DNA of 64,000 nt from Actinostola sp. cb2023 (taxonomy: Eukaryota > Cnidaria > Anthozoa > Actiniaria > Actinostolidae), in the NCBI GenBank assembly GCA_033675265.1, contig JAUJYZ010000740.1, positions 186,001-250,000 on the forward strand, in the 5' to 3' direction. A model generated the notes under the pieces. That model did no database searches, was not told where the DNA came from, and was given only the letters and a program-made list of their open reading frames with translations. Made by a program: the position numbers and the translations under genes. Below are positions 27,660 through 40,992 of this stretch, piece after piece. Position 1 is the stretch's first letter. The number at the start of each line of letters is the position of its first letter.

Positions 27660-27986
27660 TTAAAGCCAACATTCGAAAATTCAAATCTTCATTTCCAAAA
27701 ATACTTTGACACAGACCAGGAGTAAAAGATCCTCTGTCTGTAGGAAGGTCCAACCATTCGATAATGAACGGTTCAATTTCAACGCCATTACTACAAATCA
27801 TGGGCCAAAAAGGAGCAGAAGGCCACATCGGAACAATCAAAGTTCCAGAAGCTCGGCAATTACGCATGTGGAGTAAAACACGAGGAATTAAGCAAACGGG
27901 AGGACAAGCGTAGTTATTTTCCCCAGACCAGTCAATGATAAAGGTGTCAATGTCTTCGGAACCGGGATTCCAATAACGGGAGTTAA

Positions 27987-28443
27987 AGTGCCTATAACCC
28001 CTGTGAGTTTGTTTTAAAAATCGATTATATATTAAGTGAATAGTTGCAGGTTTCAGTATTTTGTGATTTGAAATTCGTGTTTGTGAGTTATAGAGGTTTG
28101 AAATCGGGATATGTTAATTTGGTGACGTAACTTAGGGAATGATGCCATGGCTTATTTAGTTGTGTTCTTTCTGAAATAGGATAAAAAGTTTATCAAATCA
28201 TATCTATAAACTGTGAAAAGATATTGCAAGTTTCAAAATGTCAGTAATTTGCACAAGGGTGTTTTTGTATAAGACCTAATTCCGTAAAGTGCGTCATTTT
28301 GACGTCATCTGATTTCCATATCGCGTTTTCAAACCTCTATAACTTGCAAACGCGAAGTTCAAATCACAAAATACTGAAACCTGCAACTATTCACTTAATA
28401 TATAATCGATTTTTAAAACAAACTCACAGGGGTTATAGGCACT
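27987..28443. mobile_element. 457-bp TTAA-flanked MITE, family A copy 2
   Basis: TTAA at 27983-27986 and 28444-28447. Ends AGTGCCTATAACCCC and complement. Shares ATTCACTTAATATATAATCG and CACAAAATACTGAA words with copies 1 and 3. It is inserted in the RNase H-to-C-terminal part of the retrotransposon gene. Confidence 0.9.
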
Positions 28444-30064
28444 TTAAACCGAGCCAACTTTGTATTGAGATGGTTCGCAAAACGATCAATTGAATGGGGA
28501 CCCCACATGTTATCTATATACTCGAAGATAGGACGCGAGATACCCCAATCGTCAGAATCGTAAAGACGGCTAAGGTAATCAGCTTTTTCATTTTCAGACC
28601 TCGGGATCCATTGCATTTCAAGAGAAACACCATGAAAACAACAAATGGAGAAAATACTCATGGCTTCAGATTGCAGTCTCTCCTTGCTGCTTCCATGTTC
28701 AATGATACGAGGGACGTTCTGATTGTCTGTGAACCATTTCAATGTTAACCCGGAAAGGCGCTCAATGATCGAAAGAAGAACGTACTTAACGGCCAAAATC
28801 TCGCGAAGAGTAGAACTGGTGCCTAATTCTTCGTCACTCCATGAACCAGCGACTAAATCGTTTCCACATTGCACAGAATAACCCCCAAACCCAGAAGCAC
28901 TGGCATCCGAATATATTAAACCAACTGCACTTGACTTCGGATGCATCTTTTTACCATTCAAAAAATCAACATGATCCAACCAAAAGCGAAGCTCGGACAC
29001 GATTTCAGGATTAACAGAAATAACATCGTTCCAAAAATCCCTTTAATTGTTCGATGGCTGCATAACACTGTCTGGTCAGAAGACGAGTAATGTTGCCCAC
29101 CGCACCGCTAGACATAGATATGATTTGGCCAGTAATACGAGCAAGTTCTCTAACGCAGATAACATCTTGCTTGAGACAATATTCTATAGAGGATTTAAGC
29201 TTGGAGATCTGACCCTCGGGAATAAACATCATTCCAGATTGAAAATCAAGAACAGTACCTAAAAATGTTAATCTTTGACAAGGGTCCCATCTAGATTTTT
29301 CATTGTTGATAGTGAACCCAGAAGAAAGCAAATCATCGTGGACTTGAATACTAATACTTTTAGCACAATCTAGGGAGGAAGACCCACCAATACCATCATC
29401 TAAGTACAGCAGAATGGAAAAACCCCGTCCTCTCCAAAATTTAACTAACTGGCGCATGACTTTGGTAAATACGTAGGGCGCACTTGATAACCCGAATGGT
29501 AATATAAGGAACTCATAGCATTTGGAAATACCTTGAGGAGAACACCATTTCAAGGCAAGGTACTTGGTATGACCTTCAAAAATCTCGATGTGGTGGTACG
29601 CTGACTTTAAGTCAAAGGCAAAGACAAACAAACCCTCGGAAAAAATTTGGAGAACAGTCCTAAGATCTTCATACTTGACGCGCCTCTTTACTAGCAAAAT
29701 GTTCAAATGAGACAGATCCAAAATAAGCCGAAGTTTACCTGAAGATTGCAGGGCAACATGTAAAGGATTGCAGAACGTTGGATAATTGGAAACTTCTTTG
29801 ATACAACCACGATCTAATAATTCTTGAATTGCTTCATTAACAAATTCCTTGTGACGGAACGCCGAAGAACGGTTCTCGATAGAATATTGATGAGGTGTTT
29901 CAAAGAAATTCAACTTATAACCATTCTCAATTATGTCGAGGACAAAAGGTGAAGCTTGAACACAATCACGCCAAAATCTTAATTTAGAACGTAACTTGCC
30001 ACGCACGACTAAAGATTCAATAATGTTCCAGGATTCTTGCTCAATCTCAAACGTCTCTGTCAAT

Positions 30065-30906
30065 TCAAGGCTTAGATCCTGAAGATTTATCTCTTGATGG
30101 GCAGTCGTTTGCCCAATGGCCCTTTCTGCCACACTTATAGCTCAAGTCGAAGGCTTTACGGTTGAACTGGTACGAACGGTTTGAGGGACGAAAATAGGGA
30201 GACGAAGCATACTGGGAATCCATGGCACTGCTAAATTTAGAATAACTGCCAGCCGAAGAACTAGAATGAAGAAGATTTGAAAGATTTCTGAGCAAATTTT
30301 TTCTTTTTCTCTTGAAGATTTCTAACTTTAACCGCCGCATTCTTCTCGGCTTTTTAAATTTTCTTGGCATCTGCCTCACTTACAGCGAGATCGTCTCCTA
30401 AATATTCTTGGACCGTGGTCCAACCGAACTCCGATTTATCAGCAAGTTTAATAACTTTCTGTCTATCATTCATAAGTACGATACCTTTTTCAAGCTCTTC
30501 CTTTGCTTTGACTGAAATTGCCACCTTCCAGGGATTTCAACGCTGTTGTATTCGTCTTCAAGACTTGCTTGTTAAACTTGAATTGTAGTTCATTCCCTTT
30601 CTTTTTGAAAGTATACGACTCTGATTCGGCTTGGGAGATCTGAGAAGCCAACTCAGAATGCGACTGGAGGATGTTTCCTTTCAGACTTTGAATTTGATCA
30701 TTTACTGCCGCTAGGATAGAATCTTTCTGGGCATTAAGCAAGGCTTGGAGATCGATCTGACTCGACGAAGCTAGAACGTGATTCAGCCATGAAGACAGCA
30801 TTCTCAATTTAAGACGTTCAGTCTCCAGAAGAGAGCACCAAGAGGACGCACCCTTAAACAAACGACCCTTAAATACCTTTATAGAATCCCAAGGGGAACA
30901 GCACAT
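30065..30906 (-). pseudogene. Gag-like protein of the tyrosine-recombinase retrotransposon
   Basis: Begins MLSSWLNHVLASSSQ directly after repeat A1. A Gln- and Ser-rich helical segment (residues about 20-110) looks coiled-coil. The frame breaks near 30500 and again near 30370. The C-terminal piece ends with a zinc knuckle CGRKGHWANDC in which the first Cys position is Ser (SYKC), a single-base change. It would package element RNA, but it is disrupted here. Confidence 0.75.
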
Positions 30907-30956
30907 ACCGACGAGAGCATATTTTTTCTCTAATTTTCAAAACGAGAAAAAAATCA
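30806..30956 (-). repeat. Split direct repeat A1
   Basis: Left-hand terminal repeat on the - strand, ending just before the gag ATG. Compared with A2 it has nine extra bases (CACATACCG) before ACGAGAGC. It preserves the empty sites of two later insertions. Confidence 0.85.
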
Positions 30957-31038
30957 TTTTTCGTTCTCCTCGACAATGGCAGCTCAATTTTTTCCAGAGT
31001 TGTTGCTTTAGGTGAGAGAAAATAACGTGAATGATAAA

Positions 31039-31195
31039 ACAATTATTGAACTCGGTTTTTGCAAAATATCGTGATTTTGTCAGTGTCTCGCAGATAATTA
31101 GTTGCCTCTGCCTTCGGCATCGGCAAATAATTATTCTGCTCGCCATTGACAAATCACGATATTTTGCTCAACCTCGTCCAATAATTGCTAATTAT
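31039..31195. repeat. Hairpin repeat
   Basis: AACAATTATTGAACTCGG and GCAAAATATCGTGATTTTGTC on the left are complementary to sequences on the right. The centre holds GCCTTCGGCATCGGC. It resembles the hairpin at 25617-25731 in design. Confidence 0.7.
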
Positions 31196-32292
31196 TACTG
31201 AGCCGGGAAGTATTTAGTTTACCTCAACGGAACTACATTACACGGCGGTTTCCAGGTATTTCAGCGGGTCTTACTGGAAGTCTGCTGAAAGGGGAAAGTG
31301 TAAACCACAGCACTTGAATTCTATATGCTTATGGGGGATGGAATTACGTACATCCTAAACAAAGGTGCGGCGGTATAAGAGATATGTCACCGTTCTAGTC
31401 TTCCTGAAATGTTGTCTATTGATCCAATGAACTTGTTTTCCATCTCATGGGGGGCATAGACACTAAACTGACTTCCTCGGCAATGTTTTTCCTGTGCAAA
31501 CCAGATCGTTGTCGTGTCCTTCACATTCAGTAATTCAGTTTTCAGTCTTTTCATATATATATTCAGGAGTTTCAGAACCTACTTTAATGGTCCATAAAAC
31601 ACTTTTCAGTATGTTTAATCTAAATCTTTAATCTGCAAAGGGTGCCCATCAGTACAGATATACAATAATACAAATAATAATCATAACAATCAGTACGTTA
31701 ATATACGTGCAAATGCTGGCCGGACACCGGACGGCACTTGAATGGTAGACACCACAGGACTCCATCCTAACGGCGTGCTTCACGGCTTTGTTGTTAATTG
31801 CTACTGAGTTCCTTTTTTCGTCATTTTCAACGCTTCACAAAGGAAACGCATGACCGAAAGACGTATAATATTTAGATTAAAGCACTTAAAATAGCATGAA
31901 ATGATTCGTAGTGATTAATCACACATCGATCAGTTATAGGTAATTATAGCTACAAGCCATATCTAGACATATGGTCGTATAATATCTAGTAATGGTATGA
32001 GGTTAAACTATTCGAGACGCATGGCGACAAACAGTTACTCATGCGCCGTTGCGCGGCGTGCATACTCAGTTACATATAAAACTGCCTACGTAGCGAGCTG
32101 ACGTACAACTGAATTCTGTGGTTTTTCGAGTGTAACTGACATTGCGTGATGACGACACTCAGTTTAAAATGCATGACCCATCCACGTAAAAACTGGTTAA
32201 AACCATTTGCCAGTTTTCGACATATATATTTTAGATTTAGTTTTAGGTGTCCCCTATTAGTAGAGGGATTTTTTTGATACAGCTAGATAAAG

Positions 32293-32832
<540 letters not shown>

Positions 32833-33220
32833 CATAGCTGCGTACGCGTTCAGCTTTCCGTAGGGACGGCCGTACCCACGTGATGCACGCATGTCTGAAA
32901 GTCTACTCACAACCATACGTGTGTTGGTTGGGCTTCCTGTAGTGATAGCTGAGGGTGAAGCGATGTGCAGGAGTTTCCCGCCAAATCCACAGGAACCCCA
33001 ACGTAAAATACGAATTCTTTACGCATCACAACTATTTACGTACTACTCCTCTCGCACAACTAATGTACACACAACGGATCACGTATCCACCTACATCAAT
33101 ATCGTTTTAAAATATATATATGTATACGTACTTGCATGATTTACGTAGAGCTACCTACGTACGACTAATACATATCCTTACGTGTCCGTGCACTAGCTTA
33201 TCCCGCGTATTGAGTTGCCA

Positions 33221-33659
33221 AGTGCAACTAACCCCTATGAGATTGTCTTAAAAATCGATTCAATATATGCTGAATAGTTGGTGGGTTCAGTATTTTGTGA
33301 TTTGAACCTTGCGTTTATGATAGAGGTTTGAAATTTGATGACGTCTACTAAGGAATCATTTATTATACAAAAACGCCCTTGTGCTGATTATTGACATTTG
33401 AAAACTTACAGAATATTTTCACAGTCTTTATAAATGATTTTATAACGTTTTTTCCCATTTCAAAATATAAGTTCTTCTTGAAAAAGTCTAAATAAGTTAT
33501 GGCAAATTCCTTAGTAGACGTCATCAAATTTGCATATTGAGATTTCAAACCTCTATAACTCATAAACGCAAGGTTCAAATCACAAAATACTGAACCCACC
33601 AACTATTCAGTATATATTGAATAGATTTTTAAAACAATCTCATAGGGGTTAGTTGCACT
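33221..33659. mobile_element. 439-bp MITE, family A copy 3
   Basis: Ends AGTGCAACTAACCCC and complement. Shares AAATCGATTCAATATATGCT-type and CAGTATTTTGTGATTTGAAC words with copies 1 and 2. TTAA is not present at the borders, so the flank has changed or the insertion was different. Confidence 0.82.
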
Positions 33660-34177
33660 AGCTTTAATTGTCGTCTTGCATGTCAATAACCCACTATCAT
33701 TGTCTACACGTGGAACCGCTATTTCTGTCACCGCGATCGTCCGTCAGACACTTAACTCTGGCATCCTACGCACACCGACTGGCTGCACATGAGCGTACTT
33801 TCAAATACTTTATTGCAAATCATTTCATGCATGCAATGAGACGTGATCAATGACAGAGTGATTTCACTGAAAAAGAAGTTAGAGTTAGTATTAGACCTTA
33901 ATTCCATTGTTTTCTTTTGTTTCTATTTGACTATTACACATTAACTATTAGTATATTCTAGTATTCGCAAGAGCCGTGTGTAGGGTATACGAGGTTGGCC
34001 CCCGGGCTCAGAAATCAAAACTATGTCAACTATGCGTTTAGTTCAAACTACCTCAAACACGATCGTTAGCCTGATTTTCAGACGACTCCCTCCTGGATCG
34101 TGGCTAGGGCAGTGTTAACAAAACTATATACTACACGAAAAGAATACAGCCATTTCAAAAACGGTTGTTCTATTGTG

Positions 34178-34183
34178 AATACC

Positions 34184-34275
<92 letters not shown>
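34178..34275. repeat. (AAT)n microsatellite
   Basis: About 32 perfect AAT units. Confidence 0.98.
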
Positions 34276-34299
34276 TACTAACTACACCAATACACACTA

Positions 34300-37200
34300 T
34301 TAGACACTCACTCTTTTGTTTTCTTTTGTTTCTTTGCATCTAATAAACACTGAGAGCTAATTAGTAGTGCCCAGGTTTATTGGAATCACTCTACACGTGA
34401 TATACAGTATCCGCAGTCCGCAGCCCGCAAAAGGCCGCAATCCGCAGCCCGCGTTTTAACGACAGCCACACCTATTTTAGCTGTTTATAGAAAATGCGTA
34501 ATCTACCGTAACTATACAGTATAGTTAACTAGAGTGGTTTTCATTAACCCGTGAAACAAAATGTATTATTTATTGGAGTGTAATAGTACAGTAATACACT
34601 AAACGGAAAACAAAAGAATTAGACTGTAATAGTGCTAAATATGCTAACTGATCTCAGCTTCCATGGGTTTATGAAGCATGGTGGTGAAAATCAATTTGTA
34701 GTTGAATAAAACAATAATAATGACAACAACAAGTAACAATTCCAACAATTCATGTAGTACCAACAACAGTAAGGATATGGTGATGATTGTCCATGTGTTT
34801 TCAGTGCTAGGCGAGAAAAATCAGTATGCCCCGTATGATAAGTCTTAACATAGGATATCAAGGATAAAACTAGGCGTATTAAGTCTCAATAGGAAAAGTA
34901 TCGACGCGCAGATAAGTAGATCTTGAAATGAAATAATCTACTAAATAAGTAGCCTGCAGCATAGAAGCAAACGTCTTCTCGGGGACACCGACAGGGGAGC
35001 GAAAAGACATCTGTTTCTCAGGCTACTAAATAAGATATGTCATATGATTGTAAAAGTACATCGATCCATGAGACAATGAGGACTGACGACTGAGATACCA
35101 ATGTTTATTCAGGTACGTGGATGTTTGTTCTGATGTGAGTTTTGTGCTGTGTCATCTTGTCTGTGGGACCTGTTGAACATTGCACGCTAGATTAACCTTG
35201 TAGAAAGCCATGAGTGCTGTAAAGAATAGCCGGCCTGTTGTATACAAGAATGAACTAACCACGTAGCATGACAATCACTGATCGATATTCAATGTTTTAA
35301 AGAGTAGTTGCATTTCTCCGTGAGTGATATTTTCACTTAACAATTCACGTCTTTTTCATGTCTGCATAGCTTGATATCCAGGTGGTCATGTAGGGTCAGC
35401 GGATCGGAACAACATAGCTCAATATCGGCCAAGCAAGTATGTTCAAGCCTGATCATGTATTCTGTTTGAATGTACAATTAACCTCAGTAGAACCTTCTTT
35501 TTCATAAGAGCAGCGAAACTCTCTGCGGCTGAACAGAAACTAATTTGCAAAACATTCTTCTCGGCAAAGAGTAGATTAATCGACATAATATTCGCTAAAT
35601 TAAGAGTACATCAGTATGAAAATATCTACAAGGCTAAAATAAACTTTTTGTTGTTGTTGTTCAAACGTTTTCGACTAAAAAGTAGTCACCAGAGTACATC
35701 AGTATTTTCATTCAGTTCTCGGAAAACCGGCTTCAGTATGCCTTGGTTAACTGATCGCCCAATCCACGATCGTCTACTGACCTTATCACATACAGGAAAC
35801 AATTCAATTAACGACCCTGGATTTCAATTAACGACCCTGGATTAAGACTAATCGACCGGCTTCCAGGGACCAGGCCCGTACTGAGAACACGTTTTCTGTC
35901 TGTATGTTGTGTCAGAAATGAGTGGATGTTTGTAATATTTGTGGATAGGTGTAGTGACTGTGTGTATATGGATTACCTAAGGACAATAGAAATACCGTTA
36001 TCTATAGTTGAAGGCTTCCGTTCTTCTGTGTCTGAGAACTAAGCAAGTATGTTAACCGATTTGTGGTCAGCTACTGAGTTAGGAATGTCAGGATTCCAGT
36101 ACGTTATGTCATCGCATCTCGCAGGGCACGGAGGACGGTCCGATTTCGACCCACAGTTGTATACTATTTCGGCGTTTTCAGGATCGGCTTGCATAAGAAC
36201 TTATCGTTTATGCTCATGGCATGATGTACAAGGGGTAATTAATTAACTGTCAACAAGACTGCTGTGCAGCACGACTTTACTGAACTATCCTTGTTGCAGT
36301 GCGAGTCTAAGCCGATTCATAAACTCGTCAAGGACAGGATTCAAACCGTACCCTCAAAATATTCTTTTCTCATTGTTTCTTAATTCAAAAACAGCTGAAT
36401 TGCAAATCAAATGTTTTCTTAACTGTTCTTAACTGACGTTGAATTGTCAGCAGTTTTCAGATGAAAAGAAAGCATCCTGTGGTCTTAGTTTCTCACAAAA
36501 CAAAACGGAAGAGTTAACACCACTTGACGTAGTTAGAAGCTGCGGACAATTTATGCTTATAGACGCCCGTTCATTGTGGCTTCCTGTTTGACTCTGCAAT
36601 GATTGATATATTTAACCCGATTGCTTCGTATGTTCAGATATTTGGGTGTGACGACCCGGTTCCATACAATGTTCGACCAAGCATTACTGTACACCACTTA
36701 ATCAGTTCCTTTATGCAAATAGCCAAGCAAACACTGGCTCGTGACTTGATCAATTAGTACAAGTTATTATACATACATACACGTGTAAATGACTCCTATA
36801 ATTATGCAGCGCACAATATACTGTATTGTGATTTATGGCTGCATGATTGTATTCACAGTACCTTGTTGCTAAGTATGTGAACTGCTGCAGACTTAGTGGC
36901 TGGTCTTGATGTGATTGATCCAACTTGGTCACACACCAATGAAAACACATAACTGCTCAAGTACGTGAAGTATTGAAAGGATAGTTCTATGTCGTTCTCA
37001 ATGAATCGACCACTACAAAACTAGACGTATTTAGCCCATTACGTCTACCTCGTTATCTGGCCGACTACATAACACCAATACCGACTCTCCCAAAGTGATA
37101 TTTTTTTACTAATGAGAGAATGTCTTGTGGTCATCAAGTGATGGCACTCAACTGGTCAAAATTGCGTCACATTAAGGGCTTGTATCTCAATGGCTTGCAT

Positions 37201-38460
37201 CTTCTGAGGAGCTTGCTATTCGGCAGCCCATCGACGTGGGCGTTTGTAGAAATAACCGGTGTATCCTTTTAGAATGTTAGTCGAGATGACGTATCTTTTA
37301 AGGAATTCTCTCAAACCTGTTTTTGGTGACGTATTGATCTTTATTTGTCTTGGTAACTATGGGGTGGTCTATAAAACACGATGAACAAAGTAACCTGCAC
37401 ACACTGTCCTAGCAAAGACTCAGTCAACAACTTCATCACGAGAAGAGCCCAGAGTGGGTGGGATAAGTGAACAATTCTTTTATAAATCAAGGCAAGAACT
37501 TTTAGACTGTTAAGCTGATCAAGTATACCAAGGATGTATCGACGAACATATATGGTAAGATGCATTTACTTTTAGAAATTTCTTTGATATTTAGTGATGC
37601 AACATTCCTAAATTCTTCAACAATTCAAAGTATCGGTCTTGGGCTGACATCGTATGATTTGATTCAACAAATTCTGCTGTGCGCCAACTGAGGTTGACAC
37701 GTAGTTTTTGGAGATATTTTCAGTCTTCCTTGCATCTTAGAGTGTTTCAGAATACCTGACTCGTGAGTACATTGTCGCTGTCTGTGGCCGCCAGAATTGT
37801 TTTTGAGACTACAGAACAGTTCAAACCCCAAAACTTCAAAATGTCTGAGAAAAATGTAAATATGAAAGATCTGCATAGAGATTGTCGAAGCATTACGAGA
37901 ACTGATGCTCCTGGAGCAGTTTTTTTTACGAGGATCAAGGAGAGGGGTTTTCCCTGCGTTTATTCAAGCATGATTCACCGATAACCAGCCAGTTACTGAT
38001 AAGGGGTCTCCCCAGATACAAAGAATTGTACTGTTTTCAGTATCTTTGGTGAAGAATTGTACTGCGGTTTTCAGTATCTTTGGTGTTTATAATTTTAATT
38101 TTAAAAAGTCTCATTCCTATGATCATCAATATCAATATCATAATCAAATCATGATAAAAATAAATAGATTATGCGATCGAGTATTGTTTCTGTAATGACA
38201 TATTGTACAAACGTTTGATTGATTGTAAATTAATAATTTAATGACTTTTGGCGGGTATATATATAAACCTTGAATGAATGTGTTTTTTTTATTTACGACC
38301 GGGCCATAATGCAGTTCTGTACTTGTTGGAATTACATACACACCGTCACTAGTACGAACTTGGTAATACTATTATAGCGGAATGATCCATAACCTATGAA
38401 CGTTCAAACTGAATTCAGATTAGGCCGGATGTTAAATCTTTAATTCTTGTATTTCAACAG
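34300..38460. other. Intergenic or FGF upstream region
   Basis: No gene recognised. A short run of GCAGTCCGCAGCCCGC words lies at 34413-34453, and a small tandem duplication of TACTG..TTTTCAGTATCTTTGGTG at 38026-38090. The first FGF exon with its start codon should lie somewhere in this stretch but I could not identify it. Confidence 0.5.
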
Positions 38461-39908
38461 GTTTTTATCAATCTCTTAGTGCTATTTCTCGCATCGTTTA
38501 GTGAAGGGAAACCACGATGGAATATACGAGAAATCGTTCAAACACCAAGTCATGCCGGAGCAAACAGTGACTTGTCAAACCTTCTACACTCAAGAACCAA
38601 GAGACAACTAGTACTGGCGCAGCCAATGAATCCAATGAATGTATCGAAAAGAGAAGACGTAAGACTGCTGACAAAATCGTTTTGGTTTTTAGCGATTAAG
38701 AAGAATGGAAAGATTGTTGGAACATATGACATAACTAGCGCATACAGTAAGTGTAGTCAAACAATTACGTTTGGTTTGGTTTAATTAGCTTCTCTACTTT
38801 TTTGTCAGTTCAAAATATACTACAATTCATAAGTTTGGCGGATGTTAAGACACCGGATCGGAAAAAGGCTTTTTCCGACGACCCTAATGTGCATCCGTTA
38901 TTTGATAGTCAAATGCATTCTTCCGGTCAGTGTGAGTTGTTTGAAGAACTTCCCATGCGAGTTCGGTGTGGATAACGTGTCTTTGAACAGTGTGTCTTCC
39001 TGCCTTTAGGCGGCAAATTAAAGTTGACCCACGCTGCAGGTTGTCTATTTTAGGGACCTGCCGTTGTATTTGGAACTGACATTTAATTTACACCCATTAA
39101 ATTAATCACTTGAAGTCCTTGAACACGTGAACATCTCTTAAATTGAATACGTTTTTCCTCAGTCAAACTTCAACTGCAATCTGTTGGAGCAAGTGAAGTT
39201 CGTATATACGGCTTGAAGGCCAAGAGATATCTTGCGATGAATTCAAAAGGGAGGCTGTACTCAACGGTAAGTTACTTGTTCCACTTGTTTGACTATTTAT
39301 AGCGCATTGTCCACTCTAATTCTGGAAGCATAAAACCCTCGCAAAGCGGTCTTGAATTCTTCTCTGCTAGCATGCAGAATACCACGCGACGGATTGAAAC
39401 TCCGTCGTCACTCTTCGTGTTTTGTAGAAAGAAATTCAGAATGAATCAGATCAAACCGGGCCCAATTTAATGATGGGAATAGGGTTGTCTAAGGGGGAAG
39501 AAGGGGGAGGGACCTGGGTCTCCGAGGATGCGAATAAACCCGCCACAGTCTCTGCGGCGAGGAAAGAAAGGTTTAAAAGTGCACTGTGCACGAACCCCAC
39601 CGAAAGTCGGCGATAGTTTCGCTGCACTAGAAATGATTGTTCATTGTCAGATATCCCTTGGCTTGATATGCTTATCGTTTGATTTCTATTTATAGACTCA
39701 AGTCAATGCTGACACTACCTTCAAGTGGATACACAGAGCTACCGACTTCAATACGTTTTCATCGTTGACCCATCGCAGCAAGCTCCGCAACAAATTTATG
39801 TATGTAGCGTTGAAAAATAAAACTGGTAAACCCAAGCGAGGAGACAGAACCAATATCAACAACAAATCGACACTTTTTACCGTTATTTATAAGGTTTCGA
39901 GATATTAA
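38461..39908 (+). CDS. Fibroblast growth factor (5' exon missing)
   Basis: Secreted ligand for FGF receptor tyrosine kinases. Exons 38461-38746, 39163-39266 and 39696-39908 join in phase (200 residues plus stop). The first exon opens in frame with the hydrophobic VFINLLVLFLASFS, a signal peptide core, so the start codon is in an upstream exon. HSRTKRQL then gives a furin-like RTKR site. The beta-trefoil starts near VRLLTKSFWFLAI; YGLKAKRYLAMNSKGRLYST is the diagnostic FGF strand block. FNTFSSLTHRS and FMYVALKNKTGKPKRG match the conserved C-terminal half with its heparin-binding basic loop. The usual core Cys (E-C-x-F) is replaced by Thr in ADTTFKW. The orthology subgroup is not resolved. Confidence 0.88.
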
Positions 39909-40420
39909 TAGTTCTATAATTAACATGTTAGAGCTATCAGAATATACAGGGCGAATGACAGTTTGTGAAGTGAAGTAGTCTAACAAAGTTAGAAATTTTC
40001 TAATTGTGATATTTTAGGTTTTCGAAAATTATTTAAAAATGCCAAAGAAAATGAGTAAATTATTTATTTTAAATATTATGAAGAGATTATTAAGTAATAG
40101 AATGAAAAAAATAGTAGTTTATTTACAAGAGATCATCATATTGGGTATAAACGAACTCATATATCTATATTGAGCTCTCTACATTCTATACATTATTATA
40201 GTCATGACAGCCGTACCAGATGATACCTGGGGCTGCAGAGTGCCACAAATAGAGTAGTCATATTAGGAATATAACAAATTATTTTTAAAATTCTTTACTA
40301 TCAAAATAGATATAGTATATATTTAAAGCTAAGTATTAGTATAAAAGCCACTGAGGTTTAGGTTAATGAAAGTTTTAATTCCAAAGATAGAAGACGATAT
40401 CAGTTGTAAATCAAAAGCCG
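39909..40420. other. FGF 3' flank
   Basis: AT-rich DNA with no gene. It may contain the FGF 3' untranslated region, but no clear AATAAA signal was found. Confidence 0.4.
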
Positions 40421-40426
40421 TCTTTA

Positions 40427-40636
40427 TACAATCAACTCTCGCCTTACGGACACCTCGCTATTACGGACACCTCGCTATTACGGACACCTCGCTCTTACGG
40501 ACAAGACCGGCTAATACTGAAAATAACACGATATCTATGGACTCTCGTTTATATTACGGGCATCAAAGTCAGACCCGAGGGTGTCCGGCCCTAGGGTGTC
40601 CCGAGGGTGATCGCTTCAACGAGACTTGACTGTATA
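40427..40636. mobile_element. pogo/Tigger-like MITE
   Basis: The left end TACAATCAACTCTCGCC and the right end, complement of TACAGTCAAGTCTCGTTG, are bordered by TA. The interior repeats TTACGGACACCTCGCTA three times, a pattern common in pogo-type MITEs of animals. No ORF of interest. Confidence 0.62.
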
Positions 40637-40910
40637 AAGGTTGTTATTCGCGGCAAAGCATTGCATTGAATTGGCGTCAATCAAATCAGTTCAACGGATA
40701 ATCTTCAGTCGTTTTGTGATCACAGAAAAGAAATTCGAAATGTAGAGCGTTTACATACCAAGGAGAGACCGAAATGATGGTTTTGTCAAGTCTTTTATGA
40801 TTTGAATGGCGGAAGCCAATGCAATGTTTTGGCGCGAAAATCTACGGTCGCGATAGAAGAAAAAACGCGCCTGGAACCAAGTGACCAGATCTCTTGCAAA
40901 GTTAGCGGAG

Positions 40911-40992
40911 TACTGTCATGTTCCTCTATACATCCAGTCCACTAAGGAGTACTGTCATGTTCCTTTATACATCCAGGCCACTAAGTGGTCTA
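40911..40992. repeat. Short tandem duplication (about 40 bp twice)
   Basis: AGTACTGTCATGTTCCT and ATACATCCAGNCCACTAAG occur twice in succession. Confidence 0.85.

Larger units (their letters stand above)
25992..30132 (-). pseudogene. Reverse transcriptase-RNase H of the tyrosine-recombinase retrotransposon
   Basis: Copies the element RNA into DNA. RT domain 29011-30132 has LDLSHLN, AFDLKSAYHHI, LPFGLSSAPYVF and the active site LLYLDDG. An extra T in a T-run near 29038 shifts the frame; the true continuation enters 28413-29000. That RNase H part has YSDASASGFGG, STLREILAV, FTDNQN and KADYLSR, carrying the four acidic residues. A MITE (27987-28443) interrupts next. The C-terminal part at 27664-27986 has DWSGENNYACPPVCLIPR and GTLIVPMWPSAPFWP, typical of DIRS and Ngaro proteins. 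The foldback element 26010-27659 then splits the end, which stops at 25992-25994. It is dead from both indels and insertions. Confidence 0.9.
17368..30956 (-). mobile_element. Tyrosine-recombinase (DIRS/Ngaro/PAT-type) retrotransposon, heavily invaded
   Basis: Read on the - strand: repeat A1 (30806-30956), gag relic, RT-RNase H with the DIRS-type C-terminal region, repeat B1 (25797-25905), repeat A2 (pieces at 25732-25796, 24373-24387 and 19269-19335), tyrosine recombinase, repeat B2 (17368-17476). B1 and A2 abut at 25796/25797. This is the layout called split direct repeats in PAT and Ngaro elements, with the recombinase between A2 and B2. Alternatively two tandem copies suffered complementary deletions. 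Later insertions: 19336-24372, 24388-25726, 26010-27659 and 27987-28443. Confidence 0.85.

Noticed and set aside
37664..37984. Overlapping ORFs upstream of FGF
   Set aside because: Considered as a possible first FGF exon, but no ATG followed by a phase-0 donor gave a convincing signal-peptide start.
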